A stretch of 14,716 nt of DNA from an uncultured Eubacterium sp. (GTDB lineage: Bacteria; Bacillota; Clostridia; Eubacteriales; Eubacteriaceae): the NCBI GenBank assembly GCA_902784045.1, contig CACZTE010000145.1:1-14716 (forward strand), written 5' to 3'. The notes below the pieces were generated by a model. It worked only from the letters and a program-made list of their open reading frames with translations. It searched no databases and was not told the origin of the DNA. Made by a program: the position numbers and the translations under genes. Positions 14,657 to 14,716 of this stretch are shown here, piece after piece (within the stretch, counting starts at the first letter, position 1; each line of letters starts with the position of its first letter).

Positions 14657-14716
14657 GTGAAGCCTCACACGACTAAAGTCGCGTGCTTCCAATAACAGCC
14701 TAGCGGCTGTGTCCGC
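14657..14716 (-). mobile_element. Probable right end / omega-RNA 3' scaffold of an IS200/IS605-type (TnpB) element, partial
   Basis: On the minus strand this reads as two adjacent hairpins. ACAGCC-GCTA-GGCTGT (14710-14695) is followed, after TTATTG, by GAAG-CACGCGAC-TTTA-GTCGTGTG-AGG-CTTC (14689-14659), then AC. The 8-bp stem has one G-U pair; the outer GAAG/CTTC is offset by AGG. A GGAAGC...GACTTTAGTC...AGGCTTCAC layout is what I recall for right ends of TnpB-bearing IS605/IS1341-like elements, where the TnpB guide RNA scaffold ends. The element would end at 14657 and tnpB would lie to the right, on the minus strand. The coding part is outside the window, so this rests on the hairpin pattern alone. 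Confidence 0.6.

Overview
This window is chromosomal DNA from a Gram-positive (Firmicutes, probably Clostridia-type) bacterium. The clues are strong AGGAGG-like ribosome binding sites, a TTG start, sigma-A-like promoters (some with extended -10 TG), the dnaE-pfkA-pyk gene order, and a G5/M23 cell-wall peptidase. Most of it is core housekeeping sequence, and codon use looks even across the genes. No CRISPR array, tRNA or rRNA was seen.

Layout from left to right. At 1-231 there is an unassigned stretch with only short open readings. On the minus strand follow radA (232-1605, TTG start) and an orphan PTS EIIC-like membrane protein (1822-2871). Next comes a minus-strand operon read right to left: dnaE (9504-5947), pfkA (5950-4991, ATGA overlap with dnaE) and pyk (4813-3065). 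It starts at a good promoter at 9554-9583 and ends at a hairpin terminator near 2922-2954. A VanZ-like membrane protein (10248-9709, minus) diverges from a membrane-anchored G5/M23 peptidase (10500-11921, plus). A flavodoxin-like protein (12114-12524, plus) has its own consensus promoter. It converges on lepA (14630-12822, minus) across a strong bidirectional terminator.

The most interesting signals are non-coding. (1) The pfkA-pyk spacer folds, on the transcribed strand, into a compact three-way junction: a 15-bp basal stem with one bulge, a 12-bp stem and a 6-bp hairpin, joined by 2-nt linkers. It ends in a U-rich tail a few bases before the pyk ribosome binding site. It is either an undescribed leader/attenuator RNA or a small mobile hairpin element. 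(2) The last 60 bases look like the right end and omega-RNA 3' scaffold of an IS200/IS605-type (TnpB) element whose body lies outside the window. If so, its natural guide would be the lepA leader. (3) The M23 peptidase promoter carries direct repeats resembling OmpR-family (WalR-type) sites, and its leader has a 13-bp hairpin just before the ribosome binding site.

Functionally, the dnaE-pfkA-pyk operon links the replicative polymerase to two controlled steps of glycolysis. The pyruvate kinase has the extra C-terminal PEP-utiliser-like domain, but without the usual TSH motif. The DnaE PHP domain appears to keep a full set of metal ligands, which suggests built-in proofreading.
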